From the NCBI RefSeq assembly GCF_000312665.1, contig NZ_HF536772.1:323664-387663 (forward strand): DNA of 64,000 nucleotides. Reading direction: 5' to 3'. Shown here one piece after another: positions 17,131 through 27,327 of the stretch. Numbering within the stretch: the stretch's first letter is position 1; the number at the start of each line of letters is the position of its first letter. This DNA is from Rhizobium mesoamericanum STM3625. GTDB lineage: Bacteria > Pseudomonadota > Alphaproteobacteria > Rhizobiales > Rhizobiaceae. Position numbers and translations under genes: made by a program. The notes under the pieces were generated by a model, which saw only the letters and a list, made by a program, of their open reading frames with translations, made no database searches and had not been told where the DNA came from.

Positions 17131-17844
17131 CTAGCTGCGGAAGCCTGTATCTTTTCGGGAAATCAACTTGTGCAAGTGCACCATCAGCCCTGCAGCAAAG
17201 AGCGGCGTCAACAGATTTACGATCGGGATGGCAAGGAAAGCCGCTACGACCAGTCCTGCGAGAAAGACGGTTGTTGCATGTTTGGCCCGGAATAGCCGCG
17301 CCTCCTCCGGCGAACGGAAACGCATGGCGGCAAACTCGAAGAATTCCCGACCCAGGAGGTACCCGTTGACAAAGAAGAACGCTATCAGGTTGATGCCCGG
17401 CACGAAAAGCAGGAAAAGCGCTATGAGGTTGCCGGCAATGACGACCCCGAGAAACTTGATGGAACTCACGAGCGCCGGACCGAGCGGCATCGGAGTGCCA
17501 GGCGGATCTGAAGGATAGTCCCTCTTTTCAACCACCGCGGCCACATCGTCGAGAAACAGGCTCGCGATCAGCGCCGTTACCGGTGACAGCAACAGCGCCA
17601 ACCCGAGCGCCAGCCCTATGCCGGCAACGATCGCAAACACGAAGCCGAGCCAGCCCGCCCAATCCGGCATGGCAGGAAAAAAGCTGTCAATCCACGGGAA
17701 GACAAACGATATAAAGGCACTGCGCAGCGCCAGCCAAAGTCCGACGAGCACTAGAAGCGTCAATCCGAGGACCTTCCAAAAGACTGAGCGCGTTTCCGCC
17801 GCCAAAAGGTTGATGAGGGATAGGCGAGCTGCCTGTAAGATCAT
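17131..17844 (-). CDS. EI24/CysZ-like membrane protein
   Basis: Integral membrane protein of 237 residues starting MILQAARLSL. The ATG at 17844 follows GGAGA by 7 bases; a 14-codon longer frame lacks such a site. Four to six hydrophobic segments are seen, among them LGLTLLVLVGLWLALRSAF, LGFVFAIVAGIGLALGLALLLSP and FLGVVIAGNLIALFLLFVPG; the conserved NGYLLGREFFEFAAMRF segment is typical of the CysZ/EI24 family. CysZ in enterobacteria supports sulfate uptake, but many alphaproteobacterial members have no shown function. It is divergent from an RpiR regulator. Confidence 0.83.
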   Translation of the reverse strand: MILQAARLSLINLLAAETRSVFWKVLGLTLLVLVGLWLALRSAFISFVFPWIDSFFPAMPDWAGWLGFVFAIVAGIGLALGLALLLSPVTALIASLFLDDVAAVVEKRDYPSDPPGTPMPLGPALVSSIKFLGVVIAGNLIALFLLFVPGINLIAFFFVNGYLLGREFFEFAAMRFRSPEEARLFRAKHATTVFLAGLVVAAFLAIPIVNLLTPLFAAGLMVHLHKLISRKDTGFRS

Positions 17845-17929
17845 TCTGAGGTCTCCGGTTGCAATACCATGTAGGAATCTGAACATTGAACGGCAAGGCT
17901 GAAATAAATCCGGTAAATTGACCCAAAAC

Positions 17930-17958
17930 TTGTCGGGAAACCTAGGTTAATATATAGT
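17930..17958 (+). promoter_or_regulatory. Candidate promoter of the RpiR regulator
   Basis: TTGTCG (17930-17935), a 17-base spacer and TATAGT (17953-17958) in an AT-rich stretch unlike the surrounding DNA. It would give a leader of about 105 bases before the GTG at 18073. Confidence 0.45.
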
Positions 17959-18072
17959 AATTTATCAACTAAGATTGCTTATTCCTAAGACGCATCTTTC
18001 GGAATAGTTGCAAACGACAGGGGTTGCCCCGCACATCCGAGAAATGCTTCCGGGAAGATCAGGACGGCCAGC

Positions 18073-18927
18073 GTGGAAGATTTCGTCCAAAAACTCCGCC
18101 AATACGCCAAGTCCGGCACCCCGGCCGAGCGGCGGATTGCGAAGTACTTCTCCGAACACCTGAACGATCTTCCCTTCGAGACCGCCGCCTCGGTCGCGGA
18201 CCGGCTGGATCTAAGTCCGATGACGGTGGGACGCTTTCTGCGTTCGCTCGGCTACCAGGGCCTCGATAGCGTCAAGGTTCACATCCGCGAGACAACCGCT
18301 ATTTCGCCCACACAAATGCAGGCATCGCTTACCGAACTTCAGACCGACGCTTCCGCCGGCAAACCACTGGCCGTTCTGGTCTCCGAGCAGATTCAGGCGT
18401 TGCACCATATCTACCACTTGACGGGACAGCCGCAATGGAACGAAGCCGTATCGATGATATCGGCCGCCCGGGAGGTTTTTGTTGCCACCCATGCGCGTTT
18501 GTCAGGTTTCGCGGCCCACTTCGCTCAGAGATTGACGCAGGCCCGCGATGGCGTTCATCCGCTCGATGGAACAGCTAGCCGCTTCGCCGAACTCTTCGCA
18601 CGGCTGGATGGTAATGGCGCCTTGTTGATCGTAATCGACAGTCCCCGTTTCAGCAAAGCCCGTTTGTTGGCGCGTACCGCACGGCGCTATGGATACAAGG
18701 TCATATTGATCACCTCACAGGACGCCAACTGGATACCGGAACAGGCCAATCTCGCGCTCGCACTACCTCCCGTCCGCTCCGATGGCGACGACAACTTGCC
18801 GCCGTTGATGGCCATGCTCGACTGCCTGTCGGAAGCCGTCATCACCGCCGCCGGCGACGAAGCGAGCGCCCGCGCACGTCGTATGGCTGAATTCGGCAGC
18901 ATGCTCGGCGAAGGCGGAAGCCGCTAG
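18073..18927 (+). CDS. MurR/RpiR-family transcriptional regulator
   Basis: Regulator of 284 residues with a GTG start. Residues 1-77 form the RpiR-type helix-turn-helix (TPAERRIAKYFSEHLNDLPFE, then SVADRLDLSPMTVGRFLRSLG). Residues 115-260 form a SIS sugar-phosphate-binding domain (REVFVATHARLSGFAAHFAQRL, GALLIVIDSPRFSKARLL, VILITSQDANWI). Members of this family usually act as repressors sensing phosphosugars. It converges on the FGGY kinase at the end of the polyol operon, so it may sense a product of that pathway, but that operon has its own SorC regulator. The target is unknown. Confidence 0.88.
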   Translation: MEDFVQKLRQYAKSGTPAERRIAKYFSEHLNDLPFETAASVADRLDLSPMTVGRFLRSLGYQGLDSVKVHIRETTAISPTQMQASLTELQTDASAGKPLAVLVSEQIQALHHIYHLTGQPQWNEAVSMISAAREVFVATHARLSGFAAHFAQRLTQARDGVHPLDGTASRFAELFARLDGNGALLIVIDSPRFSKARLLARTARRYGYKVILITSQDANWIPEQANLALALPPVRSDGDDNLPPLMAMLDCLSEAVITAAGDEASARARRMAEFGSMLGEGGSR

Positions 18928-19083
18928 TCTATGCCTAGGCTCAGGGCTATTAACCGTGCCAATGGCAATGGTCGCCGCAATGTATGCGCGTGACCCCGTC
19001 CTGCCAGAGATGCTCATCACAGCCTCCAGTCGGGACCGTGAGCAAATGGTAACACCAATGAATAGGTCCTGAGCTCTCGGCGC

Positions 19084-20667
19084 TCATTCCGTCGCCTCCA
19101 GTTCGGCGCGATGGCGATACATAGCAAGCAGCCGGCGATAGTCACGGTCGTAAAGTGCCTGTTTCGAGGCGTTCGGTAGCCGCTCTTCCCCTCCAGGATA
19201 CATCGCAGACCCCGCTTCCGCGAGACTTTCATAGAGACCGCACGCAACGGACGCGGCCATCGCCGTACCGAGAAGCACAGCCTCGTTCATTTTCGGGACT
19301 ACGACCTTGCAGCCGGTCGCATCCGAATAAAGTTCCATCAGCACCGCGTTCTTCACATGACCGCCGGCGACATGCAGCGTATCGGGCGCGTAGCCATAAT
19401 CTTTCATCCGCTCGAGGATGTGGCGGATCCCGAGAGCAATCGCCACGGCGGTGCGCCAATAGAGGGCACAGAGCCCGTCGAACGATGTATCAAGCGTCAG
19501 GCCGCTGATAGCGCCGACGGCATGCGGATCGGCGAGCGGCGAGCGGTTGCCGTGGAAATCTGGCAGCACGAAGATGCGGGCACCGAACTCGTCACCCTCT
19601 TCAGCGCGAAGCTGCGCGATGCGCAGGACGATCTTCTGATGCAAGGTAGCGGTCGGCTCACCACCGGCCGCATGCATCCGCACGATATGGTCGAGCAACG
19701 CGCCGGTCGCCGATTGCCCCGCCTCGACCAGCCAGGCTTGAGGGAACACGGCCTCGTAGTATGGCCCCCACATGCCGTGGCTTGGCTTGCGCTCACGCGA
19801 GAACGATACGATGCAGCTCGAGGTGCCGGCAATGAGTGCCAGTTGGCGTTCCAGCCTGAGGGCGTCACGCGCCTCACCGCCAAGCGCGCCGAGAGCCCCG
19901 GCATAAGCGTCGATCATGCCTGAAGAAACATGGCACGTCGTCGTTAATCCAAGAGCTGAGGCGGCTTCCTGCGTCAGCGTCCCGACGCTCTTGCCGACCG
20001 GCACCGTTTCTTCCGGCAATCGTCCGCGTTCCAGCAGGTCATCGAGCCCGATCTGCTCGAGAAAGTCCTTCTGCCAACCCCTATCCAGATGAGCGAGATA
20101 GTTCCACTTGGCTGTTAGCGTACAACACGACCGTGCCAGCGCGCCCGTCGCCTTCCAGGTCATGAAATCGGCGAGATCGAAGAGGTAGCCAGTGTTCATC
20201 CATGTGCCGGGAAGCTTCTTCTTCAGCCACATTAGCTTCGGCATTTCCATTTCCGGTGACATGAAATGCCCGGAATGCTCTAATACGGGGTGCCTCGTCG
20301 CCGTGCAGAAATCCGCTTCCTTCAGTGCCCGGTGGTCGAGCCAGACAATCGTGTCGAAGCGTCGCTCGCCACTGGTGGAAACGCTGATCTGACCGCCGTC
20401 GACATCGCGTACGACAAGGGAACAGGTAGCGTCGAAGCCGATCGCACCTACCGACGACGGCGCAGCACCGGATTGCTCCATCGCTTTGCGCACGGCAATG
20501 CAGACCGCCGACCAGATGTCCTCCGAATCGTGTTCGGCGTGGTTCTCACGCGGCCTGTTCATGATGATCGGATGTTCCGCCTTGCCCAGCAGTGCGCCGC
20601 AAGCGTCGAAGACGCCGGCGCGCGCACTGCCGGTGCCGATATCGACCGCAACCACATGCTGAGGCAT
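19084..20667 (-). CDS. FGGY-family carbohydrate kinase (D-ribulokinase-like)
   Basis: ATP-dependent sugar kinase of 527 residues. The N-terminal phosphate loop is VAVDIGTGSARAGVFD and the substrate region contains WLDHRALKEAD; ALIAGTSSCIVSFS and HVAGGHVKNAVLMEL, a variant of the second nucleotide-binding motif, follow. The length and the GTGSARAGVFD opening match the D-ribulokinase/YpCarbK group rather than xylulokinase or glycerol kinase. Its ATG overlaps the HAD gene stop by one base (TAATG), so the two are coupled. As the last gene of the smo/mtl operon it would phosphorylate a ketopentose or ketohexose formed by polyol oxidation. The exact substrate is not determined by the sequence. Confidence 0.85.
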   Translation of the reverse strand: MPQHVVAVDIGTGSARAGVFDACGALLGKAEHPIIMNRPRENHAEHDSEDIWSAVCIAVRKAMEQSGAAPSSVGAIGFDATCSLVVRDVDGGQISVSTSGERRFDTIVWLDHRALKEADFCTATRHPVLEHSGHFMSPEMEMPKLMWLKKKLPGTWMNTGYLFDLADFMTWKATGALARSCCTLTAKWNYLAHLDRGWQKDFLEQIGLDDLLERGRLPEETVPVGKSVGTLTQEAASALGLTTTCHVSSGMIDAYAGALGALGGEARDALRLERQLALIAGTSSCIVSFSRERKPSHGMWGPYYEAVFPQAWLVEAGQSATGALLDHIVRMHAAGGEPTATLHQKIVLRIAQLRAEEGDEFGARIFVLPDFHGNRSPLADPHAVGAISGLTLDTSFDGLCALYWRTAVAIALGIRHILERMKDYGYAPDTLHVAGGHVKNAVLMELYSDATGCKVVVPKMNEAVLLGTAMAASVACGLYESLAEAGSAMYPGGEERLPNASKQALYDRDYRRLLAMYRHRAELEATE

Positions 20668-21356
20668 TAAAGGTGCATCCCGTCCTGCTTATGTTTTCGG
20701 ACAAGGTGGATCAAATCTGGCATCGCGTCAAACACGGCTTCGGGAGAAAGCCGGTCGAGTTCAGCGCGATAGCCGGAAAAATTGGCGTGCGACCCGCCTG
20801 TGAAAGCAAACACCGTCATGCCTGCGGCCTTCGCTGCTTCGATCCCGGCGGGGCTGTCCTCGACAACAACGCAGTTTGCCGGCTCGACCTTCATTTCCTG
20901 CGCCGCATGCAGGAACAGATCAGGGGCCGGCTTACCATGTTTAACCATTGTCGCACTGAAAATATTTGGCAGCCGATCGATCAAACCGGTGACCGTCAGC
21001 GACAGTCGGATGCGCTCGACCTGACTGGAAGAGGCGACGCAGCACGGAATACCGAGGGTGTCGATCGTCTCGGCAATTCCGTCCATCGGCTTCAATTCCT
21101 TGCGAAACCGGGCGTAGAGATCCGTGCGGATCTGCTCAAGGAATTCCTGGCCTGGATGGACGTCGTATTCGGTCTTCATCGTCTCGATCACAGTCGCGAG
21201 ACTTCGCCCGAGGAACCGGCCGTAGACCTCTGCCTCGGTGATGGGCACGTTGAGATCGTTCATGGCCTTCACAAGGACGCTGACCGATATCGGTTCGCTA
21301 TCGACGAGAACGCCGTCGCAGTCGAAAATGACCAGCCGTGTTTCAGCCTCAGCCAT
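20667..21356 (-). CDS. HAD-IA family phosphatase/phosphoglucomutase-like protein
   Basis: Haloacid dehalogenase superfamily member of 229 residues. Motif I is VIFDCDGVLVDSEP with the nucleophile and acid Asp pair, motif II is CCVASSSQVERIR, motif III is the Lys of KHGKPAPDLFLHAA, and motif IV is VVEDSPAGIEAAKAAGM. The cap is the C1 helical type. This subgroup includes beta-phosphoglucomutase and sugar-phosphate phosphatases; in smo-type operons such a gene is often called pgmB. It lies between mtlK and the kinase in the polyol operon. A role in removing phosphate from a dead-end or overflow sugar phosphate is plausible. Confidence 0.87.
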   Translation of the reverse strand: MAEAETRLVIFDCDGVLVDSEPISVSVLVKAMNDLNVPITEAEVYGRFLGRSLATVIETMKTEYDVHPGQEFLEQIRTDLYARFRKELKPMDGIAETIDTLGIPCCVASSSQVERIRLSLTVTGLIDRLPNIFSATMVKHGKPAPDLFLHAAQEMKVEPANCVVVEDSPAGIEAAKAAGMTVFAFTGGSHANFSGYRAELDRLSPEAVFDAMPDLIHLVRKHKQDGMHL

Positions 21357-21429
21357 GGCAAACCCAATCGCAGTTGTTGCAGGAAGTTTCCATCCACCGG
21401 ACAGGTGGAGCTTGTGCCGCCATCAGTCC

Positions 21430-22911
21430 CTACACAGCAAGCTTGTTGTCAAGATAACGCTGCAAGGTCTCACGCGTACCCTTTTCCCACAGGGTTTTCA
21501 CTGCCTGGGCGAAGCGTTTGCGGAACAAGTCGGATTTCGACACTTCTCCAAAGATGTCGTCGAAAGCGAGGAAGGCCATCGGATCGTCCTTCGCTTTCAG
21601 AGCCGCCGCATGCAGCCGGTCGGCGCTGGCGTCGTTGAAGGCGATATCCTTGCCGCTGTCGGTCTTGCCCGCAAAATAGCGGCACCACAGCGCCGACACC
21701 AACGCCAGGCCGACAACATCCCTGCCCTGGTTCAGATTGTCGAGCGTCGATGGCAGGATGAATTTCGGCTGGCGGTTCGATCCATCCTGCGCAAGGCGCG
21801 GGATGGTGTCGGCAATCTTTGGGTTAAGCAGCCGATGCTCGATCAGCGCGAAGTAATCCGTCAACGAAGTATCAGGCACCGGCGGAACGATCGGAATGAT
21901 CTCTTCTTTTTCCAGCTTGCCGAGGAAGGCGCGAATCAGTGGGTCTTCCATCGAATGATGCACGAAATGGATGTCCATGAGCGCTGCAGGATAGGCAATC
22001 GCCGCGTGTCCACCGTTCAGGATGCGGATCTTCATGTGCTCATAGGGCGTCACATCGGGCACGAAGGTGACGCCAACCTTCTCCAGCGCCGGTCGGCCGG
22101 CTGTGAACTTGTCTTCGAGCACCCATTGCTTGAACTCTTCGCAATAGACCGGCCAATTATCTTCAATGCCAAAGGCATCCTTCAAAAGGTCGATTTCACG
22201 CTGCCCCGTGGCCGGCGTGATGCGGTCCACCATGGCGTTCGGGAAGCTGACGTTCGCCTTGATCCAGTCGGCGAAGGCGGGATCGGAAAGCCGTGCGGTA
22301 CCAACAACGGCGTTCGAGGTCACGACGCCATTATGCGGAATGTTATCACACGACATGACGGTGAAAGGCACGATACCCTTCTCCTTGCGCGCCTTGAGAC
22401 CGGCGACGATAAGACCGAAGACCGTCTTCGGTTCCGCAGGATTCTGGCCGTCCGCGGTGATCGCCGGATGACCGGGATTGAACTTGCCCGAGGCGTCGAT
22501 GAAATAGCCGCCCTCGGTGATCGTCATCGAAACGATGCGAATTACGGGATCGGCAAGATTTGCGATGATTGCCTTGGCATCTCCGACCGGCAGGATATCG
22601 ATCATCGGCGCAGTGACGCGCGCGGCCGACTTGTTGTTGTCCTGCTCGACCACCGTCGTCAAGTAGTCCTGGGCTGCGAGCTTTTCGCGCATCGCCGCGT
22701 CGGAAGGGAGTACTCCAGCGCCGATGATCGCCCAGTCATGATCCTGGCCCAAATTGAACAGATCGTCGAGGTAGATCGCCTGGTGGGCGCGGTGGAAATT
22801 GCCCACACCGAAATGCACGATGCCCGCCTTCAGCGACGCCCGCTCATACGTCGGCACGGCGGCCGTTATTGCCGCCTCGGGAAGCGTTGCCAGCGATAGT
22901 TTGCACGTCAT
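21430..22911 (-). CDS. mtlK: Mannitol 2-dehydrogenase (polyol dehydrogenase, long-chain)
   Basis: NAD-dependent oxidation of D-mannitol (often also D-arabitol or D-sorbitol) to the ketose, cytoplasmic. The 493-residue length is that of the polyol-specific long-chain dehydrogenase family. The N-terminal domain contains HFGVGNFHRAHQAIYLDDL, and further on FTVMSCDNIPHNG, with the Lys-Asn-His catalytic region in KIRILNGGHAAIAYPAALMD. The ATG at 22911 is preceded by AGAGGACTGAG. It lies downstream of the smoEFGK transporter genes, as in Rhodobacter and rhizobial polyol operons. No smoS (sorbitol dehydrogenase) copy sits between smoK and mtlK here. Confidence 0.93.
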   Translation of the reverse strand: MTCKLSLATLPEAAITAAVPTYERASLKAGIVHFGVGNFHRAHQAIYLDDLFNLGQDHDWAIIGAGVLPSDAAMREKLAAQDYLTTVVEQDNNKSAARVTAPMIDILPVGDAKAIIANLADPVIRIVSMTITEGGYFIDASGKFNPGHPAITADGQNPAEPKTVFGLIVAGLKARKEKGIVPFTVMSCDNIPHNGVVTSNAVVGTARLSDPAFADWIKANVSFPNAMVDRITPATGQREIDLLKDAFGIEDNWPVYCEEFKQWVLEDKFTAGRPALEKVGVTFVPDVTPYEHMKIRILNGGHAAIAYPAALMDIHFVHHSMEDPLIRAFLGKLEKEEIIPIVPPVPDTSLTDYFALIEHRLLNPKIADTIPRLAQDGSNRQPKFILPSTLDNLNQGRDVVGLALVSALWCRYFAGKTDSGKDIAFNDASADRLHAAALKAKDDPMAFLAFDDIFGEVSKSDLFRKRFAQAVKTLWEKGTRETLQRYLDNKLAV

Positions 22912-22951
22912 CTCTCAGTCCTCTTGAAGGTGTTCGGGATCGGCTAAGGAC

Positions 22952-22971
22952 CCCGGTGTCGGCACACCGGG
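22952..22971. repeat. Intercistronic hairpin between smoK and mtlK
   Basis: CCCGGTGT (22952-22959) and ACACCGGG (22964-22971) around CGGC, within the 107-base gap between the smoK stop and the mtlK start. It could be a processing site or attenuator that sets enzyme level against transporter level. Confidence 0.5.
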
Positions 22972-23018
22972 CACCTTGTCCGGCGTTGCTTTCTTGTCCC
23001 CACCCGGCAACGATGCGC

Positions 23019-24017
<999 letters not shown>

Positions 24018-24035
24018 GTTTCTCTCCCTGATATC

Positions 24036-24866
24036 CTATTTCACCGCGCCGAAGGTCAGGCCGCGGACGAGTTGTTTCTGCGAGAACCAGCCGAGGATCA
24101 GGATCGGGGCGATCGCCATGGTGGAGGCCGCCGAAAGCTTGGCGTAAAACAGGCCTTCGGGGCTGGAATAGGACGCAATGAACGCCGTCAGTGGTGCCGC
24201 TTTCGAGGCGCTGAGGTTCAGCGTCCAGAAGGCCTCGTTCCAGGCCAGGATAATGTTGAGGAGGAGTGTCGAGGCAATGCCCGGCACCGCCATCGGCGTC
24301 AACACATAGATGATTTCCTTGAGAAGTGAGGCGCCGTCCATGCGGGCTGCTTCGAGGATTTCGCCAGGAATTTCCTTGAAGTAGGTGTAGAGCATCCACA
24401 CGATGATCGGCAGATTGATGAGCGTCAGCACGATCACCAGTCCCGAGCGACTGTCGAGCAAGCCCGAGTTACGGAACATTAGGTAGATCGGGATGAGCGC
24501 GCCCACGGGCGGCATCATCTTCGTGGACAGCATCCACATCAGAAGATCCTTCGTCCGCTTGGTCGGCGAGAACGCCATTGCCCAGGCTGCTGGGATGGCG
24601 ATGACCAAGCCGATCAGCGTCGAGCCGAAGGAAATGATCACCGAGTTCATGAAGTGGTTGAGGTAGTTCGAGCGGCTTTGCACTTCCGCATAGCTCTGGG
24701 TTGTCCAATGGAAGAATAGGAACTGCGGCGGCGATGCGATGGCATCCGCTTCCGTCTTGAAGCTGGTCAGGAACGTCCAGAGGATCGGGAAGAAGATCAG
24801 GATGCCGAGCGCCCAAGCGACTGCGGTCATCACCACTTTGCGTCGAGTTGAGACCTTGCGAGCCAT
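24036..24866 (-). CDS. smoG: Polyol ABC transporter permease 2
   Basis: Inner-membrane permease of 276 residues. The ATG at 24866 (MARKVSTRRKVV) was chosen because the longer open frame overlaps the end of the preceding permease gene. There are about six membrane segments, beginning with AVAWALGILIFFPILWTFLTS, and the EAA loop EILEAARMDGASLLKEIIYVLTP is typical of MalG-like proteins. It begins one base after the smoF stop, so the two are translationally linked. Confidence 0.9.
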   Translation of the reverse strand: MARKVSTRRKVVMTAVAWALGILIFFPILWTFLTSFKTEADAIASPPQFLFFHWTTQSYAEVQSRSNYLNHFMNSVIISFGSTLIGLVIAIPAAWAMAFSPTKRTKDLLMWMLSTKMMPPVGALIPIYLMFRNSGLLDSRSGLVIVLTLINLPIIVWMLYTYFKEIPGEILEAARMDGASLLKEIIYVLTPMAVPGIASTLLLNIILAWNEAFWTLNLSASKAAPLTAFIASYSSPEGLFYAKLSAASTMAIAPILILGWFSQKQLVRGLTFGAVK

Positions 24867-24867
24867 C

Positions 24868-25740
24868 TCAAGCCTCCAGATTCTTGCCGACAAGGCGCAC
24901 GAGGAAGATCGCGACAATGTTGGCGAGGATAACCGCGACGATACCACCCGCGGAGGCGCCGCCGATGTCAAATTGTAGTAGGGCCTGCGCGTAAACGAGG
25001 AAGGTAAGGTTCGTACTTTGCGTTCCAGGGCCGCCGTTGGTCGTCACGAGGATTTCTGCAAAGACCGACAGCAGGAAGATCGTCTGGATCAGGATCACCA
25101 CCGTAATGGCGCGGGCCATGTGCGGCAGGATGATGTAGAGAAACTTCGAGAACACACCGGCGCCGTCCATCTCGGCGGCTTCCTTCTGCTCTTCATCGAG
25201 CGACTGCAGTGCCGTCAACATGATGAGGGTCGCGAAGGGCAACCACTGCCAGGCCACGATTAGGATGATCGAAAACAGCGGCGCATTCGCCAGCCAGTCA
25301 TAAGGCTGCAGGCCGAGGGCCTTGGCAAGATGCGCGAAGAGCCCGTTGACCGGGTTCATGAACATATTCTTCCACACCAGTGCCGCCACGGTCGGCATGA
25401 CGAAGAAGGGCGCGATCACCAGGATGCGCACGATGCCCTGACCGTAAATATCCTGGTCAAGCAGCAATGCAAACAGAATGCCGCCGATGACAGTGATCAA
25501 CAGTACTCCCACTACCAGTAGAAGTGTGTTGATCAACGCGGAGATAAAGGCCGGATCTGTCAAGAAATATTTGTAGTTTAGGAAACCGACGAAGGTTTCC
25601 ATTCCCGGGCTGAGCAAATTGTAATTCAGCATCGAGAAGTAGATCGTCATCGCGAGCGGGACGATCATCCACAGGAAGAGAAGCACAACGGACGGTGCGA
25701 CCATCATTCGCGCTGCGGAGCGGGTGTGTAACGTTGCCAT
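24868..25740 (-). CDS. smoF: Polyol ABC transporter permease 1
   Basis: Inner-membrane permease of 290 residues, MalF-like. The first membrane segment is MMVAPSVVLLFLWMIVPLAM; the EAA loop is EQKEAAEMDGAGVFSKFLYI, and NGGPGTQSTNLTFLVY is a common motif of this family near the last segments. It pairs with SmoG to form the channel. The ATG at 25740 has no strong ribosome site nearby; an internal MM at residues 12-13 is a less likely alternative. Confidence 0.9.
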   Translation of the reverse strand: MATLHTRSAARMMVAPSVVLLFLWMIVPLAMTIYFSMLNYNLLSPGMETFVGFLNYKYFLTDPAFISALINTLLLVVGVLLITVIGGILFALLLDQDIYGQGIVRILVIAPFFVMPTVAALVWKNMFMNPVNGLFAHLAKALGLQPYDWLANAPLFSIILIVAWQWLPFATLIMLTALQSLDEEQKEAAEMDGAGVFSKFLYIILPHMARAITVVILIQTIFLLSVFAEILVTTNGGPGTQSTNLTFLVYAQALLQFDIGGASAGGIVAVILANIVAIFLVRLVGKNLEA

Positions 25741-25837
25741 GGCGATGACCGATCCTGTTCAAAGAGGCAGACGGCTGCGGGACAGCTGAGCAAAAAAGGG
25801 CCGCCGATGCAGTTTGGGCAGTTCGGCGACCCAGACG

Positions 25838-25861
25838 GGCGGGGAGGTCAAAGGCCCCGCC
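25838..25861. repeat. Intercistronic hairpin between smoE and smoF
   Basis: GGCGGGG (25838-25844) and CCCCGCC (25855-25861) with a 10-base loop, directly after the binding-protein stop. Such stems are commonly found after periplasmic binding-protein genes and keep their mRNA in excess over the permeases. Confidence 0.6.
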
Positions 25862-25876
25862 TTCTCAGGAGGTTAT

Positions 25877-27187
25877 TTATTTAATGTAACCTGCCTTGGT
25901 CATTTCGCGGGTCGTCAGCTGCTGCGCGCTCTGCAGGGCCTGATCGACCGAAACCTGGCCGGCAAGAGCTGCGGAGAATTGCTGGCCGACGGCCGTGCCG
26001 ATACCCTGGAATTCCGGGATAGCGACGAACTGGACACCGACATAGGGGACTGGCTTGACGGTCGGCTTGGTCGGGTCAGCCGCGTTGATGCTGTCGAGCG
26101 TCATCTTCGCGAACGGAGCTGCCTTCTGGTAATCCGCATTAGCATAGAGCGACGTGCGTGTACCGGGAGGTGCATTGAGCCAGCCTTCCTTCTCGGCGAC
26201 GAGGTTGGTGTAGTCCTTGCTCGTTGCCCAGGCGACGAACTTTTCCGCCGATTCGACCTTCTTCGAGCCTGCCGGGATGGCGAGGTTCCAGGCCCAGAGC
26301 CAGTTCCCGCGCTTGCCGAGCCCCTTGTCCGGAGCCAGAGAGAAGCCGACCTTGTCAGCAACCTTGGATTCCTTCGGGTCGCTAACGAAGGAGGCGGCAA
26401 CGGTCGCGTCGATCCACATGCCGCACTTGCCGGTCTGGAAGAGCGCCAGGTTTTCGTTAAAGCCGTTCGACGATGCACCGGGAGGGCCAGCTTCCTTCAT
26501 CAGATTGACGTAGAAGGTCAGCGTGTCCTTCCACTCCGGCTGATCGAACTGCGGCTTCCACTTTTCGTCGAACCAGCGTGCGCCGAAGGAGTTCGACATA
26601 GCCGTCAAGAACGCCATGTTTTCACCCCAGCCAGCCTTGCCACGCAGGCAGATGCCATAGATTTCCTTGTCCTTGTTGGTGATCTTCTTCGCGGCGTCCG
26701 CGATGAAATCCCAGGTTGGCGCGTCTGGCATCTTGAGGCCGGCGGCGTCAAAGAGGTCCTTGCGGTACATGACCATCGAGCTTTCGCCGTAGAACGGCGC
26801 AGCGTAGAGTTTGCCGTCCATGGTCAGACCACTGCGGATCGCCGGCAGTAGGTCGTCGACGTCGTAGTTGGAGCCGAGATTGTCGAGAGGTAGAAGCCAG
26901 CCCTGCTTCGCCCATATCGGAACTTCATAAGTACCGATCGTCAGGACATCATACTGACCGCCCTTGGTCGCGATGTCGGTGGTAACCTTCTGACGCAAAA
27001 CGTTTTCTTCGAGGGTGACCCACTCGAGATCAATACCGGGGTTTTTCTTCTTGAAGTCATCCGTCAGCTTCTGCATGCGGATCATGTCGCCGTTGTTGAC
27101 GGTCGCGATCGTCAGCGTTTCGGCCGAAGCCATGCCGGCAAACGCCAGTGCTGAGCAGGCGCCCAGCAGGAAAGTTCTCAATGTCAT
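25877..27187 (-). CDS. smoE: Polyol ABC transporter periplasmic binding protein
   Basis: Periplasmic sugar-alcohol-binding protein of 436 residues. The ATG at 27187 follows GGGAGGA by 4 bases and begins a signal peptide (MTLRTFLLGACSALAFAGMA, then SAETL). The mature domain shows the MalE-like family 1 fold: ATKGGQYDVLTIGTYEVPIW, LYAAPFYGESSMVMYRKDLF, and GNWLWAWNLAIPAGSKK. It is first in the operon, downstream of a TTGACA/AGTAAT promoter with an overlapping palindrome. The symbols smoE-F-G-K follow the conserved order with mtlK. Confidence 0.92.
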   Translation of the reverse strand: MTLRTFLLGACSALAFAGMASAETLTIATVNNGDMIRMQKLTDDFKKKNPGIDLEWVTLEENVLRQKVTTDIATKGGQYDVLTIGTYEVPIWAKQGWLLPLDNLGSNYDVDDLLPAIRSGLTMDGKLYAAPFYGESSMVMYRKDLFDAAGLKMPDAPTWDFIADAAKKITNKDKEIYGICLRGKAGWGENMAFLTAMSNSFGARWFDEKWKPQFDQPEWKDTLTFYVNLMKEAGPPGASSNGFNENLALFQTGKCGMWIDATVAASFVSDPKESKVADKVGFSLAPDKGLGKRGNWLWAWNLAIPAGSKKVESAEKFVAWATSKDYTNLVAEKEGWLNAPPGTRTSLYANADYQKAAPFAKMTLDSINAADPTKPTVKPVPYVGVQFVAIPEFQGIGTAVGQQFSAALAGQVSVDQALQSAQQLTTREMTKAGYIK

Positions 27188-27222
27188 ATCTTCCTCCCAG
27201 AAGATGAGTGCGAGCATTCGCT

Positions 27223-27236
27223 TTGCTCATGAGCAA
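27223..27236. promoter_or_regulatory. Operator palindrome O1 of the smo operon
   Basis: TTGCTCATGAGCAA, a perfect 14-base palindrome, 36 bases upstream of the smoE ATG and abutting the -10 box. The same half sites occur again at 27328-27348. The adjacent SorC regulator is the obvious candidate ligand. Confidence 0.6.
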
Positions 27237-27264
27237 TTACTCACCTCAAGAAAGAAAATGTCAA
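27236..27264 (-). promoter_or_regulatory. Candidate sigma-70 promoter of the smo operon
   Basis: On the minus strand: TTGACA (27264-27259), a 17-base spacer and AGTAAT (27241-27236). The perfect palindrome at 27223-27236 begins at the last -10 base and would cover the transcription start. Confidence 0.6.
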
Positions 27265-27327
27265 TTGCCATTCGTTGCTGCGTTAGCGAACGGGGGAATT
27301 ATCTAATTGAAAATTAAGCTATATATT

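Noticed and set aside
21238..22899. 553-codon plus-strand open frame opposite mtlK
   Set aside because: Shadow of mannitol dehydrogenase; no domain pattern and unusual His/Arg-rich composition.
25814..26851. 345-codon plus-strand open frame opposite smoE
   Set aside because: Antisense of the binding-protein gene; composition typical of a shadow frame.
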